From Proteobacteria bacterium SPGG2 (GTDB lineage: Bacteria > Pseudomonadota > Gammaproteobacteria > Acidiferrobacterales > SPGG2): DNA of 24,552 nt. Positions 8,268 through 16,616 of this stretch are shown one piece after another. The first letter of the stretch is position 1, and each line of letters begins with the position of its first letter. The stretch lies in contig LXTK01000252.1 of assembly GCA_001643475.1 (NCBI GenBank), positions 1 through 24,552 of the forward strand, in the 5' to 3' direction. The notes under the pieces are model-generated. The model was not told where the DNA came from, did not search any database, and worked only from the letters and a program-made list of their open reading frames with translations. A program made the translations under genes and the position numbers.

Positions 8268-8282
8268 GGGGGCACAGTCTTA

Positions 8283-8726
8283 GTGAAGTCAACGATATTG
8301 CTACTAGACGACGAAACGGACAATTTATTCGTTTTAGAGAATCTGCTTAAGGGTTTTAGTGACGGTCACCGTGTTGATACGGTAAGTTTTACCTGTGGTC
8401 GCGAAGCGCTTGCATGGTGCTGCCAGCGTGAGCCCGACGTGTGTCTGATCGACTATATGATGCCAGGTATGGACGGGCTCGATTTCTTAATCGCTGTCCG
8501 CAAACTCCCTGGTTTTGTGCACATTCCTATTGTCATGATTACCGGTGTTTCGGACCTGGAGGTTCGAAACTATGCCCTCGACAACGGAGCCAGCGATTTC
8601 TGGCTCAAACCGATTGATCCAACCCAAGTGCGGCTTGGCCTAACGCGAATTCTCGAGCGGGAGCAATCCACAGAATTCTTACTCCCCGGTGGGATTCTCG
8701 ATGCCGGGCCACGTCTGGCAGGTTAG
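8283..8726 (+). CDS. Stand-alone response regulator receiver protein
   Basis: A 147-residue cytoplasmic two-component receiver. Acidic pocket D9-D10, phosphoacceptor D57 (CLIDYMMPGMDG), T87 (MITG) and K109 (WLKP) are all present at the same numbers as in CheY, so it should be phosphorylated. About 20 residues after the receiver fold show no DNA-binding, GGDEF or other output domain. GTG 8283 is chosen because the receiver fold starts directly after it and GGGGG lies about 10 bases upstream. An upstream in-frame GTG at 8235 would add 16 residues encoded by the hairpin. No histidine kinase is in the window. Position downstream of the GGDEF-EAL gene suggests, but does not prove, a shared pathway. 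It converges with the DUF218 gene. Confidence 0.88.
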   Translation: MKSTILLLDDETDNLFVLENLLKGFSDGHRVDTVSFTCGREALAWCCQREPDVCLIDYMMPGMDGLDFLIAVRKLPGFVHIPIVMITGVSDLEVRNYALDNGASDFWLKPIDPTQVRLGLTRILEREQSTEFLLPGGILDAGPRLAG

Positions 8727-8773
8727 CCTATCCAGCCGTTTCTCCTGCTGCCGCTGCCGTTTACTAACTCGAA

Positions 8774-9604
8774 CTATCCCTCGGATGCCGGTGATGTGGC
8801 TGGTTGTGCTTGTCCGGCCGAATCAATATTGCGATACGCCAATTGGTACCATAGGTAACCCAGGTGTTCGCGCAGAGCGAGGCTACTCAAGTAAAGCCCC
8901 TTGGCCGATGGCAGATAGGCATGAACGGTTCGCCCCCGGTATCCCAGCGTCGTAAATCCCGTGGGCGCGGCTGTCACCTTTATGCCCATTTGTTCGAACG
9001 ACCATATAGCGCGGCGCATATGGTACCCGTGTGTGACCAGGATCACGTGTTCGATGCTTGCTGCGCGTAAAAGCTCGGCGCTCTCCAACGCATTTTCGAA
9101 GGTATTGCGTGAATATTTCTCCTGCCAATTCGCAGCGAGCTTATAGTCTTGCTCCAAGACCTGCTGCATAAGTTCGGCTTCGGGTACCCTTTCACCGCCA
9201 ACGCTGCCGCCGCTTACGAGCAGTGGCAACTCGGTTTGTCGGTGTAGGTAGACGCCGTAACGCAGGCGTTCCAATGTCGGTCGACTCACCGTATCTCCAC
9301 CGAACTCAGGGGCATTGGCGTAGCGACCACCAGCCAAAACAACAATTGCCTTAGCGTTTTTCCGCGCTTGATCCAGGCCGTCTGCGCCAAGTGGGCTGGT
9401 GTAGGCTTCCAGAGAAGCCATCAGCTGCTGACCAGTGCGCGGCAGGCTTAGGGCAATCAACAAGGCCAGCGCCGTGACAATCACAGCGCTACCGGCCCAT
9501 GTCCACTTGCTATAAATGAGGAAACCTAACACCGCGATCAGGATAAGCGATCCAGGAGGGAGCAAAAGCAATACAATGATCTCCTGCCAGCCCGGGATAC
9601 TCAC
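8774..9604 (-). CDS. DUF218 (ElyC/SanA/YdcF) family envelope protein
   Basis: A 276-residue protein with two N-terminal membrane helices (about 9-31 and 37-54) and a DUF218 domain (about 85-250). Family marks are IVVLAGGR, LLVSGGS, SRNTFENA (165-172) and ILVTHGYHMRRA. The two-helix architecture and length resemble E. coli ElyC, a factor linked to peptidoglycan precursor metabolism. YdcF and SanA are the other possibilities, and the biochemical role of the family is unsettled. The start is GTG, sharing four bases (GTGA) with the lipB stop, so translation is coupled. It is the last gene of the cell-wall run, which supports an envelope role. The C-terminal 25 residues are poorly conserved and Ala/Ser rich. 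Confidence 0.85.
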   Translation of the reverse strand: MSIPGWQEIIVLLLLPPGSLILIAVLGFLIYSKWTWAGSAVIVTALALLIALSLPRTGQQLMASLEAYTSPLGADGLDQARKNAKAIVVLAGGRYANAPEFGGDTVSRPTLERLRYGVYLHRQTELPLLVSGGSVGGERVPEAELMQQVLEQDYKLAANWQEKYSRNTFENALESAELLRAASIEHVILVTHGYHMRRAIWSFEQMGIKVTAAPTGFTTLGYRGRTVHAYLPSAKGLYLSSLALREHLGYLWYQLAYRNIDSAGQAQPATSPASEG

Positions 9605-10290
9605 GATGCTGTTTGCTCCTTAACCCTCACCAGGCGCTCGATTCGCCGCGACGTAGGGTAGGCTAGATTTTGCCGAAGATGTTCAGTAAGCGATTCCGCC
9701 GCATGTTCCACGCCCATACTAACCCCTAGCGCTGACAGTTGGGTGACTTCTAGCCCCGGATACCCGCACGGATCAATGGCCGAGAACGGTTCGAGGTCCA
9801 TGTCCATATTTAGCGCAAGGCCGTGTGAGCTTAGGCCCCGACTCACTCGCAGGCCTAGGGCCGAAATCTTTCTGCCGTCTACATACACCCCTGGTGCCCC
9901 TGGGCATCTGGCGCCCGCGATGTCGTGCTGAGCTAGCAAATCAATCACCGATTGCTCGAGGGCATGAACAAGCTGTTTAACGTCCCAGCTACGCCTTCGC
10001 AGATCCATAAGGATATAGGCGATGATCTGTCCGGGCCCGTGGTAGGTGACGTCGCCACCGCGATCGCTACGCACAAACGGAATACCGTGAGCGCTGACGA
10101 ATGTACGATCTTTGCCTTTAAGACCAACCGTATAGACAGCGGGATGGGTCAACAACCACAGCTCGTCTGTCGTTGACGGGTCTCGATGTTGGTTAAAGGA
10201 TTGCATGGCGCGCCACGATTCTAGGTATTCCACGTGCCCCAAATCGCGCACCACGACATCGTCACTCGGTGGCGGGAGTTCTAATATCAT
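9601..10290 (-). CDS. lipB: Octanoyltransferase LipB
   Basis: LipB moves octanoyl from octanoyl-ACP to lipoyl domains of enzymes such as pyruvate dehydrogenase, the first step of lipoate synthesis in the cytoplasm. At 229 residues it has the usual length. Signature RGGDVTYHGPGQ spans 77-88, and the catalytic pair is K141 (GRKISALGLRV) and C175 (DPCGYPGLEVTQL). The ATG start has no strong Shine-Dalgarno and lies 35 bases after the aminotransferase stop. Its stop overlaps the start of the DUF218 gene. The expected partner lipA is not downstream here. Presence in the cell-wall run reflects the conserved gammaproteobacterial order rather than a shared pathway. Confidence 0.96.
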   Translation of the reverse strand: MILELPPPSDDVVVRDLGHVEYLESWRAMQSFNQHRDPSTTDELWLLTHPAVYTVGLKGKDRTFVSAHGIPFVRSDRGGDVTYHGPGQIIAYILMDLRRRSWDVKQLVHALEQSVIDLLAQHDIAGARCPGAPGVYVDGRKISALGLRVSRGLSSHGLALNMDMDLEPFSAIDPCGYPGLEVTQLSALGVSMGVEHAAESLTEHLRQNLAYPTSRRIERLVRVKEQTAS

Positions 10291-10325
10291 CTGCGTGCCC
10301 AGTCTACGTAGGGCCCGAGTTTGAT

Positions 10326-11228
10326 CTATTCAACGCGGCCTTCGCGGAAAGCGCGTTTGTACTCCAGATACAGCGCTTGTAAGCGCGCGAATACTGGGCC
10401 GGGCATGCCATTACCTACTGGCGAGCCGTCGACATGGGTTACCGGCTTGATCTCCTGCGTGGAGCCCGAAATCCATATCTCACTCGCGGCAGCAAGTTCT
10501 TGCTCTTCAATATCGCGTTCAATCGCGGGGATGTCATGTCGTTTGGCAAGTTCAAGAATGAGCTCTCGCGTAATACCCGAAAGAATGTAAGGGCCAGTCG
10601 GCGGGGTGACGAGATCGCTACCAAGAACCATGAAGACGTTGGTGGCAGCACCCTCGGTGATAAGGCCATTACGAACCAACAATGCTTCGGCTGATCCCTT
10701 TTCCGCGGCTTGCTGACGCAGCATGACCGCCGCCAGCAAAGACGTGGATTTGATATCGCACCGCTGCCAGCGGATGTCTTCGGTAGTGATCGCTGATACA
10801 GCTTCCACGGTTGCCATCGGTTCAGCATAAACGGTTGGCTCCGCATAGGCGAACACCGTTGGTTTTGTCTCTACTGGGAATACGTGATTCCGGGGTGCGA
10901 TGCCGCGGGTGATCTGTAGGTATATGTACTGGTCACCGGCACCATTGTCGTCGACCAGGCGTTGCAACACGCGGTGCCAATCGGTGTCCCCCATTGGACT
11001 GTCGATGCCAATGGCAGCAAGACCATTTCGTAGACGTCGCAAATGGTGCGCGAGCCGGAAAGGGCGGCCACTGAATACCGGCACTACCTCGTAGATACCG
11101 TCGCCGAAGATAAAACCCCGATCCAACGGTGAAATTGTGGCTTGTGTCGAGGGCATAAACTTCCCGTCTAGATAGACGGTCGCCGCAATCGCGTTGTTGC
11201 CGCCGACACTCGGCTTTGAAACGGCCAT
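10326..11228 (-). CDS. dat: D-amino-acid aminotransferase (class IV PLP)
   Basis: A 300-residue fold-type IV PLP enzyme, most likely D-alanine transaminase, which interconverts D-Ala with 2-oxoglutarate and pyruvate with D-Glu. That supplies or recycles peptidoglycan building blocks. The PLP lysine is K160 (DIKSTSLLAAVML). E192 (TEGAATNVF), ITRGIAPRNHVFP (106-118) and the SGITRE turn (217-222) fit the D-amino-acid branch better than branched-chain (IlvE) enzymes. Start ATG 11228 is chosen because GAGG lies 7 bases upstream in GAGGTAGTCCTTATG. The frame stays open 21 more codons but that extension is not family-like. It lies 73 bases after rlpA, where dacA usually intervenes. ADC lyase (PabC) is the main alternative, considered less likely. 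Confidence 0.88.
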   Translation of the reverse strand: MAVSKPSVGGNNAIAATVYLDGKFMPSTQATISPLDRGFIFGDGIYEVVPVFSGRPFRLAHHLRRLRNGLAAIGIDSPMGDTDWHRVLQRLVDDNGAGDQYIYLQITRGIAPRNHVFPVETKPTVFAYAEPTVYAEPMATVEAVSAITTEDIRWQRCDIKSTSLLAAVMLRQQAAEKGSAEALLVRNGLITEGAATNVFMVLGSDLVTPPTGPYILSGITRELILELAKRHDIPAIERDIEEQELAAASEIWISGSTQEIKPVTHVDGSPVGNGMPGPVFARLQALYLEYKRAFREGRVE

Positions 11229-11301
11229 AAGGACTACCTCAAGACGACTATGGAACCACGGAGAAAAACATCTTGCTTCGGCTGCTGTCAAGTTGAGCTA
11301 A

Positions 11302-12108
11302 CTATTCGATCACGATGTGAGCATCGGCGATGCCGTATGCCATCGCCCGCTGCACTAAGCGGTCGCTTTCGGCCACGCTGGCCAAGGGTCCTACTCGAAC
11401 GCGGAACATGCGTACATTGCCTTGGAATTTGCTGGTTATGAATATCGGACCCAATTGGGCTGTTCGGAGACGCGATTGTAGATTGGCGGCGTTTTCGCGG
11501 CTTGTGAATGCGCCCACCTGCAGATAAAGACGCGGCGGCACGTGGATCTGGGCAGTCGGTGCTGGTGCCGGGTCAGGCAATTCGGTGGTGGCCGCAGCGA
11601 CCACCGCAACTTCCACTATTCCCGTTCCCGCCCCAACGATGCCGAGCTTGGTGGCGGCTGAAAACGACAAGTCGATAACGCGGTTATCGACAAAGGGACC
11701 GCGGTCGTTTAGCCGGACGATAACCAAACGTCCATTCTTTAGGTTTTGTACGCGCACATAACTCGGCAAGGGAAGCGTTTTATGAGCCGCAGTCATGGCA
11801 TACATATCATAGGGTTCGCCGCTCGATGTGCGTCTTCCATGAAACTTTTTCCCATACCACGAGGCGATACCCCGCTCTTTATAGCCGTTGGCGTCTTTAA
11901 GCGGATAGTACGTTTTGCCATGGACGATATAAGGTCGATTACCGTACTTACTGAGGGGTTCCGCGCGTGGTACAGCGTTGTCGATGCTGGCAATGTCAAC
12001 GGATGCTCGCTTGGGAGGGCCGTCGTCTTCGAAGTAACCACCTTTTTTGTGAACACCGCTGCACGCGGTTATGAAAAGTGCCAACAATATCGGCAGAGAT
12101 TTTCTCAT
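11302..12108 (-). CDS. rlpA: Septal lytic transglycosylase lipoprotein RlpA
   Basis: An outer-membrane lipoprotein that cleaves glycan strands lacking stem peptides and aids daughter-cell separation. Lipobox FITAC gives lipidated C16. A double-psi beta-barrel domain (about 78-172) starts with GIASWYGKKFHGRRTSSGE. E98, H109 and D135 (LNDRGPF) show the same spacing (11 and 26) as the active-site residues reported for P. aeruginosa RlpA, as I recall them. A Pro/Ala linker leads to a C-terminal SPOR domain (about 192-268), which binds denuded septal glycan. Length of 268 is normal for the short RlpA form. Start ATG overlaps the mltB stop (ATGA), so the two hydrolases are translationally coupled. 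Confidence 0.95.
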   Translation of the reverse strand: MRKSLPILLALFITACSGVHKKGGYFEDDGPPKRASVDIASIDNAVPRAEPLSKYGNRPYIVHGKTYYPLKDANGYKERGIASWYGKKFHGRRTSSGEPYDMYAMTAAHKTLPLPSYVRVQNLKNGRLVIVRLNDRGPFVDNRVIDLSFSAATKLGIVGAGTGIVEVAVVAAATTELPDPAPAPTAQIHVPPRLYLQVGAFTSRENAANLQSRLRTAQLGPIFITSKFQGNVRMFRVRVGPLASVAESDRLVQRAMAYGIADAHIVIE

Positions 12109-13103
12109 TGACCTGTAAGGTTATATAGCTGGCGAATGCTTTCGCTCAGCTCATATACTGCCATGGCATAGTTCTGGCTTTGATTATAGCGTGTGATCAC
12201 GTAGAAATTGTTATGTCCTAGGTGGTATTTGGGCCCCGACTGTTCTTCCAGTGTGATTAGTGCCTCGGGTTCTTCTTTTTCATTGTACTCCATCGGTACA
12301 ATGCCGTAACCGAGCAAGTAGCGTAACGGCAACATCGGCGTACTACCAAGTTTGGAAAACCACAAGGTAAGATCCTTCTCGGGTTGCAGCGGTTCAATGA
12401 CGGTCCCGTCTTTGCGCCAGCCATGTCGCAGTAAGAAGTTCGCGACGCTACCAATCGCGTCCGCCTTGCTGCCGATAAGGTCACGTCGACCATCGCCATC
12501 GAAGTCAATAGCGTACTCTCGATAGCTGCTGGGGATGAATTGAGGTATGCCGATAGCACCGGCGTAGGATCCTCGGAGTGCGAGCGGGTCCACTTTCAGT
12601 TCCTGGGCTAGTAGCAGGTACTGCTCTAGCTCACCCCTGAAAAAGTCACTGCGTCGCGGGTATTCGAGTGTTAGCGTTGTCAATGCGTCAATGATGCGAA
12701 AACTACCCGTATTTCGTCCGTACCGCGTTTCAATCCCTATGATTGCCACAATTGTTGCCGGATCTACGCCGTACTCACGTTCAGCATTAGATAACGCGGT
12801 GGCGTTCGCTTGCCAAAATCGTTTGCCGCGAAGCGCGCTTTGTTTTGTTACAAATAGCTTGCGGTATTCATACCAGGGCAAACCTTCCTTCGGTGCATTG
12901 ACAATGTGCAGTATGTCCTGACGGATCTTTGCGCTCTTGAACCATTCGTTGAGCTTTTTTTCTGATATGCCGTGTTTGTTGGCGATACTTTCGATAAAGG
13001 TCTGCAGGGCCGGGTAGGCAGTGATATCTACAGCCAACGCGCGAGCTGGAGCAAATAGAATGAATGCGAAACCAAGGAATAGGGCAGGCAACCGAAGTGG
13101 CAT
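12105..13103 (-). CDS. mltB: Lytic murein transglycosylase B
   Basis: A periplasmic lytic transglycosylase that cuts MurNAc-GlcNAc bonds to give 1,6-anhydro ends. At 332 residues it carries the SLT-B domain. Catalytic E125 sits in AIIGIETRYGRNTG, and GSYAGAIGIPQFIPSSY plus the EF-hand-like DFDGDGRRDL loop follow as in MltB. The N-terminal signal peptide ends near ARALA (20-24) with no lipobox cysteine, so unlike E. coli MltB this protein should be soluble (Slt35-like). It starts 10 bases after the rodA stop and overlaps rlpA by four bases. Confidence 0.95.
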   Translation of the reverse strand: MPLRLPALFLGFAFILFAPARALAVDITAYPALQTFIESIANKHGISEKKLNEWFKSAKIRQDILHIVNAPKEGLPWYEYRKLFVTKQSALRGKRFWQANATALSNAEREYGVDPATIVAIIGIETRYGRNTGSFRIIDALTTLTLEYPRRSDFFRGELEQYLLLAQELKVDPLALRGSYAGAIGIPQFIPSSYREYAIDFDGDGRRDLIGSKADAIGSVANFLLRHGWRKDGTVIEPLQPEKDLTLWFSKLGSTPMLPLRYLLGYGIVPMEYNEKEEPEALITLEEQSGPKYHLGHNNFYVITRYNQSQNYAMAVYELSESIRQLYNLTGQ

Positions 13104-13113
13104 GAAGGGCGTA

Positions 13114-14196
13114 TTATGCTTGCAGGATCTTCCTGTGTGTCTGGATGCTCATTAGAATACCGAATGCCGCCATCAACGTTACCAATGAACTACCACCATA
13201 ACTGATTATTGGCAGAGGCACACCCACCACTGGGAGTATACCTGTCACCATACCAATGTTGACAAAGAAATATAGAAAAAATGTGAGGGTCAAACCGCCG
13301 GCGAGTAGTCGAGTGTAGGAGTCTTGCGCATGAAATGCGATGGCAAAGCCCCGCATAACAACGAACAAATAGGCAGCAAACATCAGGAGAATACCAATCA
13401 ATCCGAATTCCTCAGCAAAAACAGCAAAAACAAAATCCGTCGAACTCTCTGGAAGATATTCTAGGTGTGTTTGGCTGCTGTTAAGCCAACCCTTGCCGTA
13501 AAGCCCGCCCGAACCTACGGCAATCATTGATTGGATAATATGATAACCGGCGCCCAGCGGATCTGCTTCCGGGCTAAACAACGTCAAGATACGTTGCTTT
13601 TGATAGTCGTGAAGGTAGGGCCACACCATCGGTATCAACGCGGCGATGGCGGCAAGCATGGTGATGATCACCCGCCACCGCATCCCGGCCAGAAACAGCG
13701 TACAGAGACCCGCCATCATCACGAGGACTGCCGTGCCCAAATCAGGTTGGCGAGCGATCAACAGTGTTGGTATCAGGATTAGTGCCCCCGCTACTGCGAC
13801 CACCGGTAGCTGCGGCGGTAGCGTGCGGCGAGAAAGGTAACCAGCCAATGCCATGGGAATGGCCAGCTTCATGATCTCAGATGGCTGGAAACTAAACAAT
13901 CCCAGGTCAATCCAGCGTTGTGCGCCTTTGCCGCTAGCGCCGACGACGAGCACTAGCATTAGGAGTACCAACCCGATCAAGTAAACATGCAGTGACCAGC
14001 GCGCAAGCTGGTGCGGTGGAATCTGGGCTACCAACAGCATCACTGCGAAACCCGCGACAAAACGTAAACCCTGGCCGACCGCGACACGAGCTTCACCGGC
14101 GCTGGCGCTATAGAGAATCAATAGACTCAAAGCAGCAAGGACCAACACCCCATAAAAGAAGGGCTTATCGAGGTGCAGGCGTTGTAGGACAGTCAT
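13114..14196 (-). CDS. rodA: Peptidoglycan glycosyltransferase RodA (SEDS)
   Basis: An inner-membrane SEDS polymerase that links lipid II into glycan for side-wall growth, working with PBP2 encoded just upstream. The 360-residue protein has about ten membrane helices. Conserved segments are FQPSE (103-107), the large-loop LFSPEADPLGAGYHIIQS, and LPESSTDFVFAV, in which D254 aligns with the catalytic-site D262 of E. coli RodA. The VPLPIISYGGSSLV segment near the C-terminus is also typical. The ATG start fits the family N-terminus, although its Shine-Dalgarno is weak. There are 51 bases between the mrdA stop and this start. Confidence 0.97.
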   Translation of the reverse strand: MTVLQRLHLDKPFFYGVLVLAALSLLILYSASAGEARVAVGQGLRFVAGFAVMLLVAQIPPHQLARWSLHVYLIGLVLLMLVLVVGASGKGAQRWIDLGLFSFQPSEIMKLAIPMALAGYLSRRTLPPQLPVVAVAGALILIPTLLIARQPDLGTAVLVMMAGLCTLFLAGMRWRVIITMLAAIAALIPMVWPYLHDYQKQRILTLFSPEADPLGAGYHIIQSMIAVGSGGLYGKGWLNSSQTHLEYLPESSTDFVFAVFAEEFGLIGILLMFAAYLFVVMRGFAIAFHAQDSYTRLLAGGLTLTFFLYFFVNIGMVTGILPVVGVPLPIISYGGSSLVTLMAAFGILMSIQTHRKILQA

Positions 14197-14247
14197 AGGT
14201 CAAGATTAGGGCAGTGACCGTCAAGTGCAATCGTGGCGCGGCGGTAA

Positions 14248-16122
14248 TCAATCATTAGTCGCGTCTTGTGCTAAAGATGCTGTTATTTTTTCCCTGGGTA
14301 ATAGGTAGGCATCCATAAGTTCACGCGCGATGGGGGCCGCGGCTGAGCTGCCATGGCCACCATTCTCGACCACGACGGCGACGGCGATCTGTGGGTCTTC
14401 CGCTGGTGCGAAGCCGATGAACAGCGCATGGTCGCGTAGGTGTTCTGGTGTATTTTTCTCGTCGTAGGTCTCGTCTTGGTTGATTACCTGTGCCGTCCCG
14501 GTCTTGCCCGCGATCTTATAACTCGCGTTCCAACCGATCCTACGGGCGGTCCCTTTTTTACCATGCACCACGTCAATCATGCTTGCAGTCAGCATGTCCC
14601 AATGGCGCGTGTCAGTTACCTTAATCTCACCGATCCGTTCGAGAACGATTTGCTGCAGCACCTTTGTTTGAGGGTCTTCGATTGATCTCAGCATGCGTGG
14701 CTTGAGTCTGGTTCCTCGATTAGCGAGTGTATTGACCGCGACCGCAAGTTGTAATGGCGTTATTAAAACAGGCCCTTGGCCGATTCCGGTTACAACGGTC
14801 TCTCCGCGATACCAAACTTCGCCGCGCGCCCGTTTCCATTCTCGTGATGGCACTAGTCCTTTCGATTCGCCAATCATATCTATGCCGGTACGTGCACCGA
14901 AACCGAGACTCGAGAGAAAGTCGTGCATATAGTCGATACCAAGATTCACTGCGAGTGTATAAAAGAATACGTCACACGACTGTACGATAGCCTCGTGCAG
15001 ATCGACCTTTTTGTGTCCAAATTTTTTCCAATCACGAAAACGGCGCCTGGATCCAGGCAGCCTGAACCAACCTGGACACATCACAGTTTGGCTTGGGTCG
15101 AAGCCGACAGCTTGCATCGCCGCCAGTGCGAGAAACGGCTTGATGGTGGAGCCCGGTGCATACTGCCCGTTGATCGCGCGATTGATCAACGGCTTATCTG
15201 GGTCTTCCAGCAGCAAGCGGTAGGAATCGGGGTCGATACCGTTCACAAATGGATTAGGATCGTAGGTAGGCATGCTTGCGAATACGAGCACATTCCCGGT
15301 TGCAGGTTCTAACGCAATAACGGCACCGCGCCGCCCACTTAATGCCTTTTCTGCTATGGCTTGCAGGCCGGCATCGAGGTTCAGATACAAATTTTGTCCC
15401 GCGTCCGGTGCTATGCGTGCCATCGTTCTCAACGCTCGCCCGTGTGCGTTAGTCTCGACCTTCTCTATACCGACACCGCCCAACAGCAGGTCTTCGTAGC
15501 GTTGTTCGACGCCTAGTTTGCCGATGTGTTGGGTACCACGATATGCCGATTGATCAATCCGTCTGAGCTCGCTTTCATTGATGCGACCCACATATCCGAT
15601 TGCGTGCACACCTAATCCACCGAGCGGGTAATGTCGCTGTAGTCGAGCCTGCAATTCAACCCCGTCCAAGTGTGGCCGATTGACCGCAATGCGGGCGGCC
15701 TCCTCGTCATTCAGGTGGGTGCGCAAGGTCAAACTCTCAAAATGCGGACGTCGACGTAACTGCTTCTTAAAATTTTCGATATCACGCGGGCGAAGTTGCA
15801 CAATACCTGCAAGTCGCTCTAACAAAACGCTCATATCCGCCACTTGCTCGGGAATGATCTCCAACGTAAATACCGGTAGATTCTCTGCGAGCACCAGGCC
15901 ATTACGATCGAAGATGCGCCCACGTACCGGTGGAATAGGCCGAGGATGAATGCGATTTTCCTGAGATAGCGTGGCAAAGTGGCGATGATTTATTATCTGT
16001 AGATAGACAAGGCGAGCAACCAGCGCCAATGTCATTAGCAACACGACAACGATGGCGATGGCAAGGCGGGAAGTGAACACCCGCGTTTCTCGAAAGTAAT
16101 CCCTAAGTGGAATGTCGAGCAT
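14248..16122 (-). CDS. mrdA: Penicillin-binding protein 2, elongasome transpeptidase
   Basis: PBP2 cross-links new side-wall peptidoglycan and activates RodA. It is a 624-residue bitopic protein with one membrane helix (about 19-42), a non-catalytic pedestal beginning at RPIPPVRGRIFDRNG, and a transpeptidase domain. Active-site motifs are S325-x-x-K328 (GSTIK), S382-C-D384 and K540-T-G (AGKTGTAQV). ATG 16122 is chosen because it yields the family-typical MLDIPLRDYFRETRVF start, 2 bases after the mreD stop. The frame continues 33 codons further upstream inside mreD, which I reject as an extension. Confidence 0.97.
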   Translation of the reverse strand: MLDIPLRDYFRETRVFTSRLAIAIVVVLLMTLALVARLVYLQIINHRHFATLSQENRIHPRPIPPVRGRIFDRNGLVLAENLPVFTLEIIPEQVADMSVLLERLAGIVQLRPRDIENFKKQLRRRPHFESLTLRTHLNDEEAARIAVNRPHLDGVELQARLQRHYPLGGLGVHAIGYVGRINESELRRIDQSAYRGTQHIGKLGVEQRYEDLLLGGVGIEKVETNAHGRALRTMARIAPDAGQNLYLNLDAGLQAIAEKALSGRRGAVIALEPATGNVLVFASMPTYDPNPFVNGIDPDSYRLLLEDPDKPLINRAINGQYAPGSTIKPFLALAAMQAVGFDPSQTVMCPGWFRLPGSRRRFRDWKKFGHKKVDLHEAIVQSCDVFFYTLAVNLGIDYMHDFLSSLGFGARTGIDMIGESKGLVPSREWKRARGEVWYRGETVVTGIGQGPVLITPLQLAVAVNTLANRGTRLKPRMLRSIEDPQTKVLQQIVLERIGEIKVTDTRHWDMLTASMIDVVHGKKGTARRIGWNASYKIAGKTGTAQVINQDETYDEKNTPEHLRDHALFIGFAPAEDPQIAVAVVVENGGHGSSAAAPIARELMDAYLLPREKITASLAQDATND

Positions 16123-16124
16123 AT

Positions 16125-16616
16125 CTATTCGATGTGCCCACGCCGCCGGACGTCTCTGAGAATGACAAATACCAGAGGCCATATCACCATCCCCACTATG
16201 CTCGATGTCCAATAGGGCCAAAGCGTAGCCGTTTCACCGATGACGCCTTTAACCCACAACATCAGGAGCTGGTTTATCACTAGCAAGACCAAGACGGTGG
16301 CCGCCTGTTGCCACCCTGGGAACATTCGGATCTGCAGGTGCAGCTTGTGGGCGATAAAGGCGATGATTACCATCGCCAGCGCGTGTTGTCCTAGGAGTGA
16401 GCCGTACAACAGATCTAGGATGATGCCGACCAGCCAGCCAGTACCGATGCCCACGCGCCGAGGCGCGGCGATGCACCAATAGATCAGCACCAACCCCACC
16501 CAGTTCGGGCGGAATTGGTCCGCCCATTCCGGCCCCGGCAGCAATGCCAACAGATAGGCGACCAGGAATGTGGCACCGATCAGCATGATACTACGCATAG
16601 GGCTAATACCGTTCAT
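16125..16616 (-). CDS. mreD: Rod shape-determining protein MreD
   Basis: A 163-residue inner-membrane elongasome component with about five hydrophobic helices. It pairs with MreC, and its balance with MreC influences PBP2-RodA activity. FRPNWVGLVLIYWCIAAPRR followed by GxxxGWLVGIILDLLYGSLLG is characteristic of the family. Its ATG directly follows the mreC stop with no gap (TAAATG), and its own stop is 2 bases before mrdA, so coupled translation is expected through the block. Confidence 0.95.
   Translation of the reverse strand: MNGISPMRSIMLIGATFLVAYLLALLPGPEWADQFRPNWVGLVLIYWCIAAPRRVGIGTGWLVGIILDLLYGSLLGQHALAMVIIAFIAHKLHLQIRMFPGWQQAATVLVLLVINQLLMLWVKGVIGETATLWPYWTSSIVGMVIWPLVFVILRDVRRRGHIE

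Larger units (their letters stand above)
7825..8282. other. Gene-poor interval between the two signalling genes
   Basis: These 458 bases hold no recognisable gene. A plus-strand frame 8026-8283 and a minus-strand frame 8222-7971 are open, but their Trp/Cys/Pro/Gly-rich translations match nothing I know. Visible structure: a perfect 7-base inverted repeat at 7974-7990, ACCCC/GGGGT arms at 8152-8156 and 8165-8169, and a GC-rich hairpin with a T-run at 8248-8267. It could be decayed coding DNA or a regulatory leader. Confidence 0.45.

Noticed and set aside
7825..8282. c-di-GMP riboswitch between the signalling genes
   Set aside because: I looked for the conserved GEMM core on the plus strand and did not see it.
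8026..8283. 85-codon plus-strand open frame as a small gene
   Set aside because: Trp/Cys/Gly-rich translation with no known family, no clear ribosome binding site, an equally long frame on the other strand, and it runs into the receiver leader hairpin.
7919..8432. Direct repeat GCTGCCAGCGTGAG at 7919-7932 and 8419-8432
   Set aside because: About one 14-base match is expected by chance in a window this size, and the second copy is inside a conserved coding sequence.
11229..11291. Extended N-terminus for the D-amino-acid aminotransferase
   Set aside because: The ATG at 11228 has a well-placed GAGG, and the extension shows no similarity to the family.
16123..16221. Extended N-terminus for mrdA inside mreD
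   Set aside because: The added 33 residues are not family-like and overlap mreD in another frame; ATG 16122 gives the canonical PBP2 start.
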